From IMG/VR virus record IMGVR_UViG_3300020185_000334, positions 1 through 20,077 of that record: a stretch of 20,077 nt of DNA; one strand, written 5' to 3'. Source of the DNA: a virus. Below are positions 5,373 to 12,775 of this stretch, one piece after another (the first letter of the stretch is position 1; every line of letters begins with the position of its first letter). Under the pieces are notes generated by a model. The model did not search any database. It saw only the letters and a program-made list of their open reading frames with translations, and was not told the DNA's origin. Made by a program: the position numbers and the translations under genes.

Positions 5373-5714
5373 ATTAATATTTATGTTATCTTTATATGTT
5401 TTTTCAACTTTTTCATCAAACTTTTCTGAACTATATTTACCGGGAGTGTAAAGATTAGCTTTCTTTTTCTTTTTTGCCATGGTCTTTGGATCAATCGGCT
5501 CTTCATAACCATCGACTTCTGTAATATCTGAAGTCTTCTTATTTTGAATATCAGTAGCAGCCTTACTATTTGTACTTACCGAGCCTTTACCAGGCTTTGT
5601 ACCAAAGCTTTTTATACCACCTCTCATACATGGTGAAGCTTCCTTTGTTGACTCTTTTATAATATTGTTTGAGTATACATTCCATATATCGGTTAGATTA
5701 TTCTTTTTTGACAT
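4881..5714 (-). CDS. Acidic head-associated protein with putative capsid-targeting N-terminus (277 aa)
   Basis: This is probably a prohead core or internal head protein; the exact family is not certain. The N-terminus MSKKNNLTDIWNVYSNNIIKE ends in I-K-E before S22, a candidate gp21-type cleavage site. Residues of about 23-110 are basic and low in complexity (PKTMAKKKKKANLYTPGKY). A second start-like segment, MKSVFDKLFEDVMGDQ, begins at residue 115. After it comes an acidic middle (about 130-205, almost all D and E around L-T-L-D-R-D-M-A-Q-Q-L) and a basic C-terminus with two related segments (DSAGQSLMSRKNTVG and DAAGHKLTSKKNKV). It has its own N5 late promoter and a terminator downstream. It may encode two products. 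Confidence 0.75.
   Translation of the reverse strand: MSKKNNLTDIWNVYSNNIIKESTKEASPCMRGGIKSFGTKPGKGSVSTNSKAATDIQNKKTSDITEVDGYEEPIDPKTMAKKKKKANLYTPGKYSSEKFDEKVEKTYKDNININMKSVFDKLFEDVMGDQDVEELDALGIDTDDEVNDVEETDEVTLTLDRDMAQQLCDLIQAQLGGEEELDDEGDDEVEDGFEDFEDTVDEATDLKEVPDSAGQSLMSRKNTVGSVRASGGKAQGQVKSTVDGKGKPLADAAGHKLTSKKNKVHSSKTGKTGDLFA
5378..5385 (-). promoter_or_regulatory. Internal late promoter within the 277-aa gene (N5 spacing)
   Basis: CATAAATA on the minus strand, then TTAAT, then an in-frame ATG at 5372-5370. Confidence 0.55.
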
Positions 5715-5721
5715 CTAAATA
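5715..5721 (+). promoter_or_regulatory. Possible late promoter for the terminase gene
   Basis: CTAAATA, 11 bases before the ATG at 5733. It overlaps the divergent minus-strand promoter in a near-palindrome. Confidence 0.45.
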
Positions 5722-5728
5722 TTTAATA
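5720..5728 (-). promoter_or_regulatory. Late promoter for the 277-aa gene (N5 spacing)
   Basis: TATTAAATA on the minus strand, then TTTAG, then the ATG at 5714. Confidence 0.6.
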
Positions 5729-5732
5729 CATA

Positions 5733-7424
5733 ATGACAAAAAATAAACAAAATTATATGAATAACCCAAATCTACCAGCGGTAGGTGCGGAATTTGAATA
5801 TACATCAGCGCAAATAAAGCACCTTCAAAAAGCTGCGAAGAACTTATTATATTTTGCTGAAAACTTTTTTTATATTATATCCTTAGATGATGGTAAACAA
5901 AAAATTAAATTACATTTACCTCAAAAGCGCGCTTTACGTAAAATGCGCGATAATAGATTCTTTATATTATTAGCATCGCGACAAATTGGTAAGACTACAA
6001 TGATGACAATCTATGCTTTATGGATTGCTTGCTTTAATGATGATCAAAAGATTCTTATCGTAGCTAATAAAGAGGGGACTGCTATTGAAATAATGCAACG
6101 TATACGAATGGCTTATGAAGAGTTACCCAATTGGTTAAAGCCTGGGGTAAAGGAATACGGTAAGACATCGGTAACGCTAGCCAATGGTACAAGAATCGGT
6201 ATATCAACTACAACGGGTACAGCAGCTCGTGGTCAATCTGTCAACTGCCTTATATTAGACGAGCTAGCTTTTATTGAGCCACATTTAGTAGAAGAGTTTT
6301 GGAAATCGGTATACCCTATTGTTTCAGCTTCTAAGAAGTCTAAAATTTTTATAGCTTCAACTGCAAATGGTACCGGTAACTTATTTCATAAGATATATTC
6401 TGGAGCTGATTCCGGGGAGACGAACTGGGCATGTGATAAAATCTTATGGAACGAGATACCTGGTAGAGATGAGCGATGGAAGAATGATACTATAGCGTCA
6501 ATTGGAAGCGCCGAAGCTTGGTCGCAAGAATTTGAATGTAATTTTATAGACTCAGGAGAAAGCTCATTAAATGAAGAGCTATTTATAAGGTTAATGCAAA
6601 AGACGCAAGAGCCTAAATTTATATTTGATGAAGGTAAGTATTTGCTGTGGGATGAACCAAACGCAGAGGGAGTTTATATAGTTAGTGTTGATACAGCTGA
6701 AGGAGTGGGGGCTGACTATTCCGTAGTGCAGATATTTGACTATAGAGACCTTACATCTATTAAACAAGTAGCTACATATTGCGATAATACGATATCACCT
6801 TATAATTTTACCGAAAAGGTGTATGAGATACTACAACACTGGGGCAACCCGCTAGTATGTATAGAAAGAAATAACTGCGGGGCACAAGTAGTTGATAATT
6901 TAAGTAAGCATCACGGTTATGAAAATATTGTATCGTGGGGTGCGTCTACTGCAGGTCGATCTAAGGGTCAATTAGGAGTGGTGGCTCATACTAATACAAA
7001 GCATAAAGGTATAACGAACATGAGATATTGGGTAAATGAGCTAGAAAGCGTAGATATACGAGATGTTAATCTTGTAAAGGAGCTAAGAGACTTTGTTAGA
7101 TATCCGAACGGTACATGGGCAGCTAAGAGAGGTGCTGGCAATCATGACGATAGAGTGATGTCGATGATATGGAATTTAATTATATTAGAAGATGAGGTAG
7201 TTAAGAGGCATTTTGAGGTCGTTCGGTTGGATAAGAATAATAAGCCATTACAAATTAAGCAATTCGACTTTGGGATTAAATATTTTATGAACCCTACATC
7301 AATTTATAGTAATGAGAGAGAGGATAGCTTTGATAATACACCACCGGTGCTTATTGGAAATGCGATGAATCAATCTTCAGATATAGACCAGCTAACGGAA
7401 ATGGGATTTTCACCTTTACAATAA
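5733..7424 (+). CDS. gp17: Terminase large subunit, T4 gp17-like (563 aa)
   Basis: This is the ATP-driven motor and nuclease that packages DNA into the prohead and cuts the concatemer. The N-terminal ATPase has a Walker A variant S82-R-Q-I-G-K-T-T89, Walker B L173-I-L-D-E177 with the catalytic glutamate, and a coupling motif S209-T-A-N-G213. The C-terminal RNase H-like nuclease has D320 (VSVDTAEG) with D328, E378 (VCIERNN) and D472/D473 (GNHDD), so all metal-binding acids are present. The length is close to T4 gp17 (610 aa). Both halves look intact, so the enzyme should be functional. The next gene begins five bases after the stop. The small subunit is not adjacent; a candidate lies at 19432-19890 on the other strand. 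Confidence 0.96.
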   Translation: MTKNKQNYMNNPNLPAVGAEFEYTSAQIKHLQKAAKNLLYFAENFFYIISLDDGKQKIKLHLPQKRALRKMRDNRFFILLASRQIGKTTMMTIYALWIACFNDDQKILIVANKEGTAIEIMQRIRMAYEELPNWLKPGVKEYGKTSVTLANGTRIGISTTTGTAARGQSVNCLILDELAFIEPHLVEEFWKSVYPIVSASKKSKIFIASTANGTGNLFHKIYSGADSGETNWACDKILWNEIPGRDERWKNDTIASIGSAEAWSQEFECNFIDSGESSLNEELFIRLMQKTQEPKFIFDEGKYLLWDEPNAEGVYIVSVDTAEGVGADYSVVQIFDYRDLTSIKQVATYCDNTISPYNFTEKVYEILQHWGNPLVCIERNNCGAQVVDNLSKHHGYENIVSWGASTAGRSKGQLGVVAHTNTKHKGITNMRYWVNELESVDIRDVNLVKELRDFVRYPNGTWAAKRGAGNHDDRVMSMIWNLIILEDEVVKRHFEVVRLDKNNKPLQIKQFDFGIKYFMNPTSIYSNEREDSFDNTPPVLIGNAMNQSSDIDQLTEMGFSPLQ

Positions 7425-7429
7425 TTATT

Positions 7430-8041
7430 ATGTCACTAAACCAATCACAGTTAAATAAGAGTAGATTAGATAAATTTCTAATGGTTATCAATCTACCAGA
7501 CCCTTTAAAAAATATTAATACCACTGATCTAGCCGCTCATACAGATAAAAAGGTAAATGAAAATTCACTACAGTTCTCAGTTTACGGTGCAGTAATTCCA
7601 AGTATACAGGTACCTGCGATTACTCAACAATACGCTGGTCAGTCATATAAAGTATCTACCAATACGAGACCGCCATACGAGAACGTATCAGTTAATTTTA
7701 CTATTGATAGTAGGTTTAATAATTACTGGGTACTATATAAATGGTTAGATTTACTTAATAATGATAGAGCATCTACATTCGATACAGACGACTTGTCAAA
7801 AACTCCTAAGGTAAGTCCGTCAAGTAGAAACACAAATAAATCTTCGAATCCCCCATCGTTATATCAAGCCGATATAACATTATATGCTAAGGACGAATTT
7901 GATCAAAATGTTGTTAAATTTCTTTATACTAAAGCATTTCCAGTGAGTTTAGGTTCTATTGATTATAATTATAGAACAGAAGGTGAGATAGAAACTACAT
8001 TCGAATTTGCATTCTCTCAGTTAATAGTCGATTTATTATAA
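7430..8041 (+). CDS. Tail-tube-fold protein between terminase and sheath (203 aa)
   Basis: This is probably a structural protein with the gp19/tube beta-sandwich fold. Residues of about 47-100 (LQFSVYGAVIPSIQVPAITQ, then Y-A-G-Q-S-Y-K-V, T-R-P-P-Y-E-N-V-S-V-N-F-T-I-D) show the strand pattern and the Y-E-x-x-x-x-x-F segment common in tube proteins. N-Y-W-V-L-Y-K-W-L-D-L-L and the closing LGSIDYNYRTEGEIETTFEF support this. An insertion of about 30 polar residues (about 118-145) interrupts it. T4 has no gene between 17 and 18, so this is an extra relative to T4. It could be a baseplate or tail-terminator tube ring. It is co-transcribed with terminase and has no promoter motif of its own. Confidence 0.72.
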   Translation: MSLNQSQLNKSRLDKFLMVINLPDPLKNINTTDLAAHTDKKVNENSLQFSVYGAVIPSIQVPAITQQYAGQSYKVSTNTRPPYENVSVNFTIDSRFNNYWVLYKWLDLLNNDRASTFDTDDLSKTPKVSPSSRNTNKSSNPPSLYQADITLYAKDEFDQNVVKFLYTKAFPVSLGSIDYNYRTEGEIETTFEFAFSQLIVDLL

Positions 8042-8058
8042 TTTTTTATCCGAAATAT

Positions 8059-8066
8059 CTTAAATA
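8059..8066 (+). promoter_or_regulatory. Late promoter for the sheath gene (N5 spacing)
   Basis: CTTAAATA, then ATATT, then the ATG at 8072. No Shine-Dalgarno. Confidence 0.65.
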
Positions 8067-8071
8067 ATATT

Positions 8072-10459
8072 ATGGGACGTACAATTCAATCACCAGGTGT
8101 AGAAATTAATGAAATAGATTTAAGCTTAAGACCTAATTTAGCTACAGGTACAACTGTATTAGCTACTGGGTTCGCTGACAAAGGGCCAGCAGACGAAGTT
8201 ATTCAAGTAACGAGCTTGAGTGAATTCGAGCAAATTTACGGAGTACCTACAACTCCAGCGGAAAGATATTTCTATCATACGGTAAGACCGTTATTTAATT
8301 CACAAGCTAACATATTAACATATCGCCTACCGTATGGTTCGGATCAAGGTACCGGCTTTGGAAATAACTACGGAGCATTAGCATATCCTGTAGCGCCTGT
8401 CGCTCTTTCTGCTATTGACTCATCATTATCTGGTATAGCACTTAGTACCTTTGAACAACCTCTTTCAAGTAATGGTGACGCCATTCCGGTTATATATGTT
8501 GTTGGTAAGCCAGTACACTACGAACTTACAGAGACAGAGTATAATAACATTCTCAAAGGCGAGACCTTTTCATGGTCTTCTACGCCAGCTGTGTCATCTG
8601 CTCAGCTAAGTGCAATATCTTCACTACAAAACGCTGGTATTATTGTTCTTAATAAGGGCCAGACAACTGTTAATAATAAATTTGAAGGGTTCTACTTCGG
8701 TATGATAGATAACTCTAACATTAATGATGTTACAGATTATGACGGTATTAAAACTGCAGAAACAATTACTAGTAATACTACTGTATTAACTAGCGACTAT
8801 ATTAGGTTGCCAGAGCCTAGGCTTTCATTTGCTCTATCTGCAGAAAATAACGCGCTTACTAATACTTTCGGTCAAGAGTCAGATAGTATTTCCGAAATAA
8901 TGGAAAATCTCGTACCATACGACCTATCACCGGCTGTTTTCAACGATACTATTTCAATAGGAGTGTTTAGATTAAGACAATCTGTATTTGCATCTGATGT
9001 AATTAAGCTTAATTACAGCTTAGCAGAAAGTTATGTAGGTTCTCTTGATTATCATCGCCAGCAGCAATCACAAACTGGTGGATCTGCTCAGAGCTTCTTT
9101 ATAGGTACAAAAGAAGATCAATCTCCTAATATTACGATAATGGTAAACGATTACCTTTCTCGTAAGAACGGCGTCACTTGGAGAGATATTGACGGTAATC
9201 CAGTTAATCAGGTTAGACTAGCAAGAGGGCTCGATTCGTCGTCATGGTCGAATCTATCTTCTTCATATATACCAGAACCTTATCGCGATATTACCATTCA
9301 TCGCAGCGTTTCAGCTGCAGTTATTCAAGCTGAAACTCATCTAGGAGATGCTAATAGCTTATTTACAATCGGTTCGTATTCATCTTCAAACTTAAAGGGT
9401 AAAGAAAAAGAGCTAGGCTCGATTCCTAAAAAGATTGATAGGTTACTCGATACTGTTGAAAATCCGGATATTTTTGATATTGACATTACTGTTGAAGGCG
9501 GTCTAGGTACTATTAACGGAGCTCGCGAGGAAAATGGGGATGAAAAATATTTCGATGATACGTCGTTTATTGAAATGTCGTCATACTATACTTCAGATCC
9601 AACAACTATTAGTAATACTACATATAGAGATAACTGGAAGACGATCTACAACAGGTTTAATGACTTCGCGGAAAAGAGAAGAAAGGATCACCTGTTTATT
9701 GCCGATCTGCCAAGACCGATATTTGTACAAGGTGCTAACTTTAAAACATTAATGGATCCGGAGAAGAACTTCTCGTTAAATATAACAGGAGCTATTAAAT
9801 CGTTTACATCTATCTTAAATTCAAGCTACTCTACTACTTATGCATGCTGGACTAAGGTATATGACGCTGTTCTTGACGATCAGACCTGGGTACCTTTCTC
9901 TGGTACTGCTGCTGAGATAATGGCAAATACAGATGCTAACTTCCAGCCATGGTTTGCACCAGCTGGCTTTACTAGAGGTAGAGTTGGTAGTGTTAATGAT
10001 ATTGTTTTATATCCAAAGCAGAAGCAAAGAGATCAGCTATATAAGAACTCCGTTAATCCTGTAGCATTCTTCCCTGGTGATGGCTTCGTAGTATTCGGGC
10101 AAAAGACATTACAATCAGCTCCAACTGCATTCGATAGAATTAATGTACGTCGCTTGTTCTTGAACTTAGAGAAGTCTACACGCGAGACTGTTAAGTACTT
10201 CGTCTTTGAACCGAATACTCTTCTTACTAGAACTCGTATTATTAATACTCTTACGCCTATATTCGAGCGCGCCAAAAATACAGAAGGTGTTTATGATTAC
10301 TTGATCGTCTGCGACGAAAGAAATAACACTCCAGATGTTATCGATCAAAACGAGCTTGTAGTAGACATATACTTAAAACCAGTACGTGCTGCAGAATTCA
10401 TTCTTGTCAACTTTTATGCGACAAGAACCGGGACAGACTTCAACGAAATCGTTGGATAA
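8072..10459 (+). CDS. gp18: Contractile tail sheath, T4 gp18-like (795 aa)
   Basis: The sheath polymerises around the tube and contracts to drive it through the host envelope. The N-terminus (GRTIQSPGVEINEIDLS, then TGTTVLATGFADKGPADEVI) matches the S-P-G-V/I-E-x-x-E opening and the G-P-A-x-x-x-x-x-V-T region of gp18. The C-terminal domain has GVYDYLIVCDERNNTPDVID, then N-E-L-V-V-D-I-Y-L-K-P, F-I-L-V-N-F and A-T-R-T-G. This is the most conserved part of the family and carries the inter-subunit strands. At 795 residues it is longer than T4 gp18 (659), the extra length being in the variable middle (surface domains). It has its own N5 promoter and a strong terminator 20 bases after the stop, so it can be a single-gene, high-level transcript. 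Confidence 0.95.
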   Translation: MGRTIQSPGVEINEIDLSLRPNLATGTTVLATGFADKGPADEVIQVTSLSEFEQIYGVPTTPAERYFYHTVRPLFNSQANILTYRLPYGSDQGTGFGNNYGALAYPVAPVALSAIDSSLSGIALSTFEQPLSSNGDAIPVIYVVGKPVHYELTETEYNNILKGETFSWSSTPAVSSAQLSAISSLQNAGIIVLNKGQTTVNNKFEGFYFGMIDNSNINDVTDYDGIKTAETITSNTTVLTSDYIRLPEPRLSFALSAENNALTNTFGQESDSISEIMENLVPYDLSPAVFNDTISIGVFRLRQSVFASDVIKLNYSLAESYVGSLDYHRQQQSQTGGSAQSFFIGTKEDQSPNITIMVNDYLSRKNGVTWRDIDGNPVNQVRLARGLDSSSWSNLSSSYIPEPYRDITIHRSVSAAVIQAETHLGDANSLFTIGSYSSSNLKGKEKELGSIPKKIDRLLDTVENPDIFDIDITVEGGLGTINGAREENGDEKYFDDTSFIEMSSYYTSDPTTISNTTYRDNWKTIYNRFNDFAEKRRKDHLFIADLPRPIFVQGANFKTLMDPEKNFSLNITGAIKSFTSILNSSYSTTYACWTKVYDAVLDDQTWVPFSGTAAEIMANTDANFQPWFAPAGFTRGRVGSVNDIVLYPKQKQRDQLYKNSVNPVAFFPGDGFVVFGQKTLQSAPTAFDRINVRRLFLNLEKSTRETVKYFVFEPNTLLTRTRIINTLTPIFERAKNTEGVYDYLIVCDERNNTPDVIDQNELVVDIYLKPVRAAEFILVNFYATRTGTDFNEIVG

Positions 10460-10478
10460 TTTTAATCCTTAACAAACT

Positions 10479-10506
10479 AAGCCGGTCTGAGGATCGGCTT
10501 TTTTTT
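10479..10506 (+). terminator. Intrinsic terminator after the sheath gene
   Basis: A 9-bp stem with one G-T wobble (10479-10487 with 10492-10500) encloses a four-base loop, TGAG. A T-tract runs to 10506. Confidence 0.88.
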
Positions 10507-10535
10507 GAACTCATATAAAAAACAACTAATCTAGA

Positions 10536-10542
10536 TTAAATA
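10536..10542 (+). promoter_or_regulatory. Late promoter for the tube gene (N5 spacing)
   Basis: TTAAATA, then ATTAC, then the ATG at 10548. Confidence 0.62.
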
Positions 10543-10547
10543 ATTAC

Positions 10548-11093
10548 ATGGCAGACGTTAAACAAACGATACAAGATTTTTATACCCAGGCTCAAGTAAA
10601 AGACTTTGCAAGAAACAATCTTTTCAGAGTTTTAAATATTGACTTTGGGGATGGCAGTGATGTTACTATAGGTGAAGAGGATTTAGTCTATGTTACTACA
10701 TCAACACTACCTGGCAAGACAATTCAAGATGTTGCAGTTCCTTATATGGGATTAGAGTTTCATGTACCTGGCACCGTTAAATATAATGGATCTGAGGGAT
10801 ATTCTCTTAGCTTTAGAGCTGATGAATCATATAACTTATATGATAAGTTCCAACAAGTAATTAATGACACCTTCGATGATTCTAATTCTACTGGTAATTA
10901 CTTTACTCCTAAAGCTAGCTCAGTTATTGATTTAGTTCAGTTAGATAAACAGCTTGATAAAATTTCCCAATACCAATTAGTTGGATGTAGTATTAGAAGT
11001 ATCGGCGACTTATCATACGATGCGACCGCTTCTGGAGAAGTTCAGACATTCACTGTAACCATAGCTTACCACTACTATAGGAAGACATCTTAA
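10548..11093 (+). CDS. gp19: Tail tube protein, T4 gp19-like (181 aa)
   Basis: This is the major tube subunit, stacked in hexamers inside the sheath. The length is close to T4 gp19 (163 aa). The order sheath then tube is that of T4 genes 18-19. Typical features are an N-terminal helix (DFYTQAQVKDFARNNLFRVL), strands around V-T-T-S-T-L-P-G-K-T-I, the G-L-E-F-H-V-P-G-T-V-K-Y segment with FRADESYNLYDKF, and a closing VQTFTVTIAYHYYRKTS. The gene stands alone: a terminator ends the sheath transcript upstream, a promoter precedes the ATG by five bases, and another strong terminator follows 19 bases after the stop. This suits a protein needed in large amounts. Confidence 0.88.
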   Translation: MADVKQTIQDFYTQAQVKDFARNNLFRVLNIDFGDGSDVTIGEEDLVYVTTSTLPGKTIQDVAVPYMGLEFHVPGTVKYNGSEGYSLSFRADESYNLYDKFQQVINDTFDDSNSTGNYFTPKASSVIDLVQLDKQLDKISQYQLVGCSIRSIGDLSYDATASGEVQTFTVTIAYHYYRKTS

Positions 11094-11112
11094 ATTTTAA
11101 TTAATTTTACTT

Positions 11113-11144
11113 AAAAGCCGTATCGTTTGATACGGCTTTTTTTT
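11113..11144 (+). terminator. Intrinsic terminator after the tube gene
   Basis: A perfect 12-bp stem (11113-11124 with 11129-11140) encloses the four-base loop GTTT. It ends in eight T's (11137-11144). Confidence 0.93.
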
Positions 11145-11146
11145 GC

Positions 11147-11153
11147 TTAAATA
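11147..11153 (+). promoter_or_regulatory. Late promoter for the 274-aa gene
   Basis: TTAAATA with six bases to the ATG at 11160, starting three bases after the terminator T-tract. Confidence 0.58.
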
Positions 11154-11159
11154 TTATAT

Positions 11160-11984
11160 ATGGGTATATTAAACGCAGCTAATGACGCTATACAGGGAGT
11201 ATCAAATCTTACTAAAGGTGCTTTAGGTGGTACTCTTGCGCAACCAAATGTAAGTCTATTCGGTACAAATATACCAGGCGTACCTTTAGTAAGCTTTAGA
11301 AACTACTTTATTCAGTCTATGTCGACGTGGATTGGCGCTATACCTTTAAGGACACAATGGGTAGTTTTATTTGATAGTTTCCCGATTGGTTTAAATTCTG
11401 ATATAATAAGAGGCCTAGAGCCTGTTCAAGGCGATAAAAAGGGGTTTGATATAGATAAGGCAAAAGCCTTTGTAACTTCATACCCAGCTCAAGGAATAGT
11501 AGGGTGTATTTTCGCGCAAGGAGCTAATATACCAGATGACACATCACCAACTTCTGTAGCCAGTATTCCAAATAATCGTGGATTTATACCAGGGGTAATT
11601 TCTGGCAAGCGCGAGTCGTTTGGACCGCTTACTCTACAATTTAGAGAGACTAATACGTCCTTTATTGATAGCGTTATTAGACCATGGGTTATATTAGGGA
11701 GTCATGCAGGTATGGTAGCTAGGGATGAAAATAATAAACCGGAGCTGAGCCCTAAATCTAATATCACTATAGTTCAGTATACTAGATCATATCAAAATAT
11801 ATCGCAAATTCCGAGAAAGGTGTGGCAGTTTTATAACTGTGTACCAACTGGCGTCGGTACTAGAAACTTAACATATGATTCAGAGAGTATGGAGCAATAC
11901 ACTACAAACTGGAGCTATTCTCACTATAACGTTAGCGATAACTTATATTTGCCTTTACCGGACTTGATAGATAAATTATTTTAA
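11160..11984 (+). CDS. Tail-tube-fold structural protein, possibly gp54/gp48-like (274 aa)
   Basis: This is probably a tube-fold baseplate component such as the gp54 tube initiator; the exact orthologue is uncertain. The N-terminus is rich in G, A and N (about 1-40). A core follows with LRTQWVVLFDSFP (about 62-74), A-Q-G-A-N-I-P (about 119-125), ISGKRESFGPLTLQFRETNT (about 148-167) and a closing set of strands with VWQFYNCVPTGVGTRNLTYD. The F-x-x-C-x-P-x-x-V/I-x-x-x-x-x-Y-D-S-E pattern near the C-terminus is typical of tube-like proteins. Its stop overlaps the next start (TAATG), so it is coupled to the first of the two gp26/gp51-like genes. T4 gp54 is somewhat longer (320 aa). Confidence 0.7.
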   Translation: MGILNAANDAIQGVSNLTKGALGGTLAQPNVSLFGTNIPGVPLVSFRNYFIQSMSTWIGAIPLRTQWVVLFDSFPIGLNSDIIRGLEPVQGDKKGFDIDKAKAFVTSYPAQGIVGCIFAQGANIPDDTSPTSVASIPNNRGFIPGVISGKRESFGPLTLQFRETNTSFIDSVIRPWVILGSHAGMVARDENNKPELSPKSNITIVQYTRSYQNISQIPRKVWQFYNCVPTGVGTRNLTYDSESMEQYTTNWSYSHYNVSDNLYLPLPDLIDKLF

Positions 11985-12742
11985 TGATTGATAATTTAAT
12001 ACCGGTGCAGCTAACACGCGGTACTATATATTTTAGGGAGCCTTCATTCCATGAATATAAAAATATATGTAAAATATTAATATCTAGCGATACTGCTGGT
12101 ATAAACAATTGTTTTAATAATGTACTGAATAGTCTTATAGTAGATAAGCGACCTTTAAACATAATTGATAAATTTAAATGTTTACTAGCTATTAGAAATA
12201 CAATTCATGGTAATGATATAGCTGTTGAAATTAAAGGTAAAAAAATAAACCATGATCTATCATTAATATTAGATATGCCATTTGATGATATTACGTTTAA
12301 GTTTAAAGATTTGACATTTGCTAGCCCTACCGATTTTTTTACCGATAGTTATGATGAGTTAATTGCGCAGTGTCTAGTTAAAGTGAGAGATATCGATGTT
12401 ACCGGCCTAACTATAGCTAATAAAATAGATATTATAAATGAAGTAACCTTACCGCTTACGTTAATATATAAAAAAATAACCGAAAACTTCGCAACCAGGA
12501 GTTTTACATTCTATAAAGATGTCGATCTTAATATATATGATTCAGTTAATATATTAGCATTTTTAAGAAATATATTTCAGGAAAATTTATTAGATATATA
12601 TAATTTTGAATATGCATGCATGCGTAATCTTAATTTAAAATCTGTAGACTTTAATACATATACGTACCCTGAACTTAAGATATTTATTAATTACCTAAAC
12701 AAAGAAAATAGTGAGCACGATAAATCTATGTCAGATAAGTAG
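11984..12742 (+). CDS. Baseplate hub or tail-chaperone-like protein (gp26/gp51 type, 252 aa)
   Basis: This is tentatively a T4 gp26/gp51-type hub assembly factor, a group occupying the place of tail assembly chaperones in other tailed phages. The N-terminal part has FREPSFHEYKNICKILISSD, then F-N-N-V-L-N-S-L-I, then I-D-K-F-K-C-L-L-A-I-R-N-T-I-H-G (about 17-76). The I-D-x-x-x-x-L-L-A-I-R-x-x-x-x-G signature recurs in the next protein. The rest is helical and asparagine/isoleucine-rich. Its start overlaps the stop of the 274-aa gene. The last codons (KSMSDK) and the bases around 12720-12738 resemble a degenerate copy of the next gene's promoter and start. The function is inferred from position and the weak motif. 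Confidence 0.62.
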   Translation: MIDNLIPVQLTRGTIYFREPSFHEYKNICKILISSDTAGINNCFNNVLNSLIVDKRPLNIIDKFKCLLAIRNTIHGNDIAVEIKGKKINHDLSLILDMPFDDITFKFKDLTFASPTDFFTDSYDELIAQCLVKVRDIDVTGLTIANKIDIINEVTLPLTLIYKKITENFATRSFTFYKDVDLNIYDSVNILAFLRNIFQENLLDIYNFEYACMRNLNLKSVDFNTYTYPELKIFINYLNKENSEHDKSMSDK

Positions 12743-12762
12743 TTGTTATTATAAAAACTTAA

Positions 12763-12770
12763 TATAAATA
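12763..12770 (+). promoter_or_regulatory. Late promoter for the 246-aa gene (N5 spacing)
   Basis: Exact TATAAATA, then TCTTT, then the ATG at 12776. Confidence 0.72.
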
Positions 12771-12775
12771 TCTTT

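Noticed and set aside
7276-7289. TTAAATA followed by four bases and an in-frame ATG inside the terminase gene
   Set aside because: The spacing is not five. The short C-terminal product would lack any domain, and the AT-rich background makes one such match expected by chance.
9534-10348. Short open frames overlapping the sheath gene on both strands
   Set aside because: The sheath frame is continuous and clearly coding there; no start module or motif supports them.
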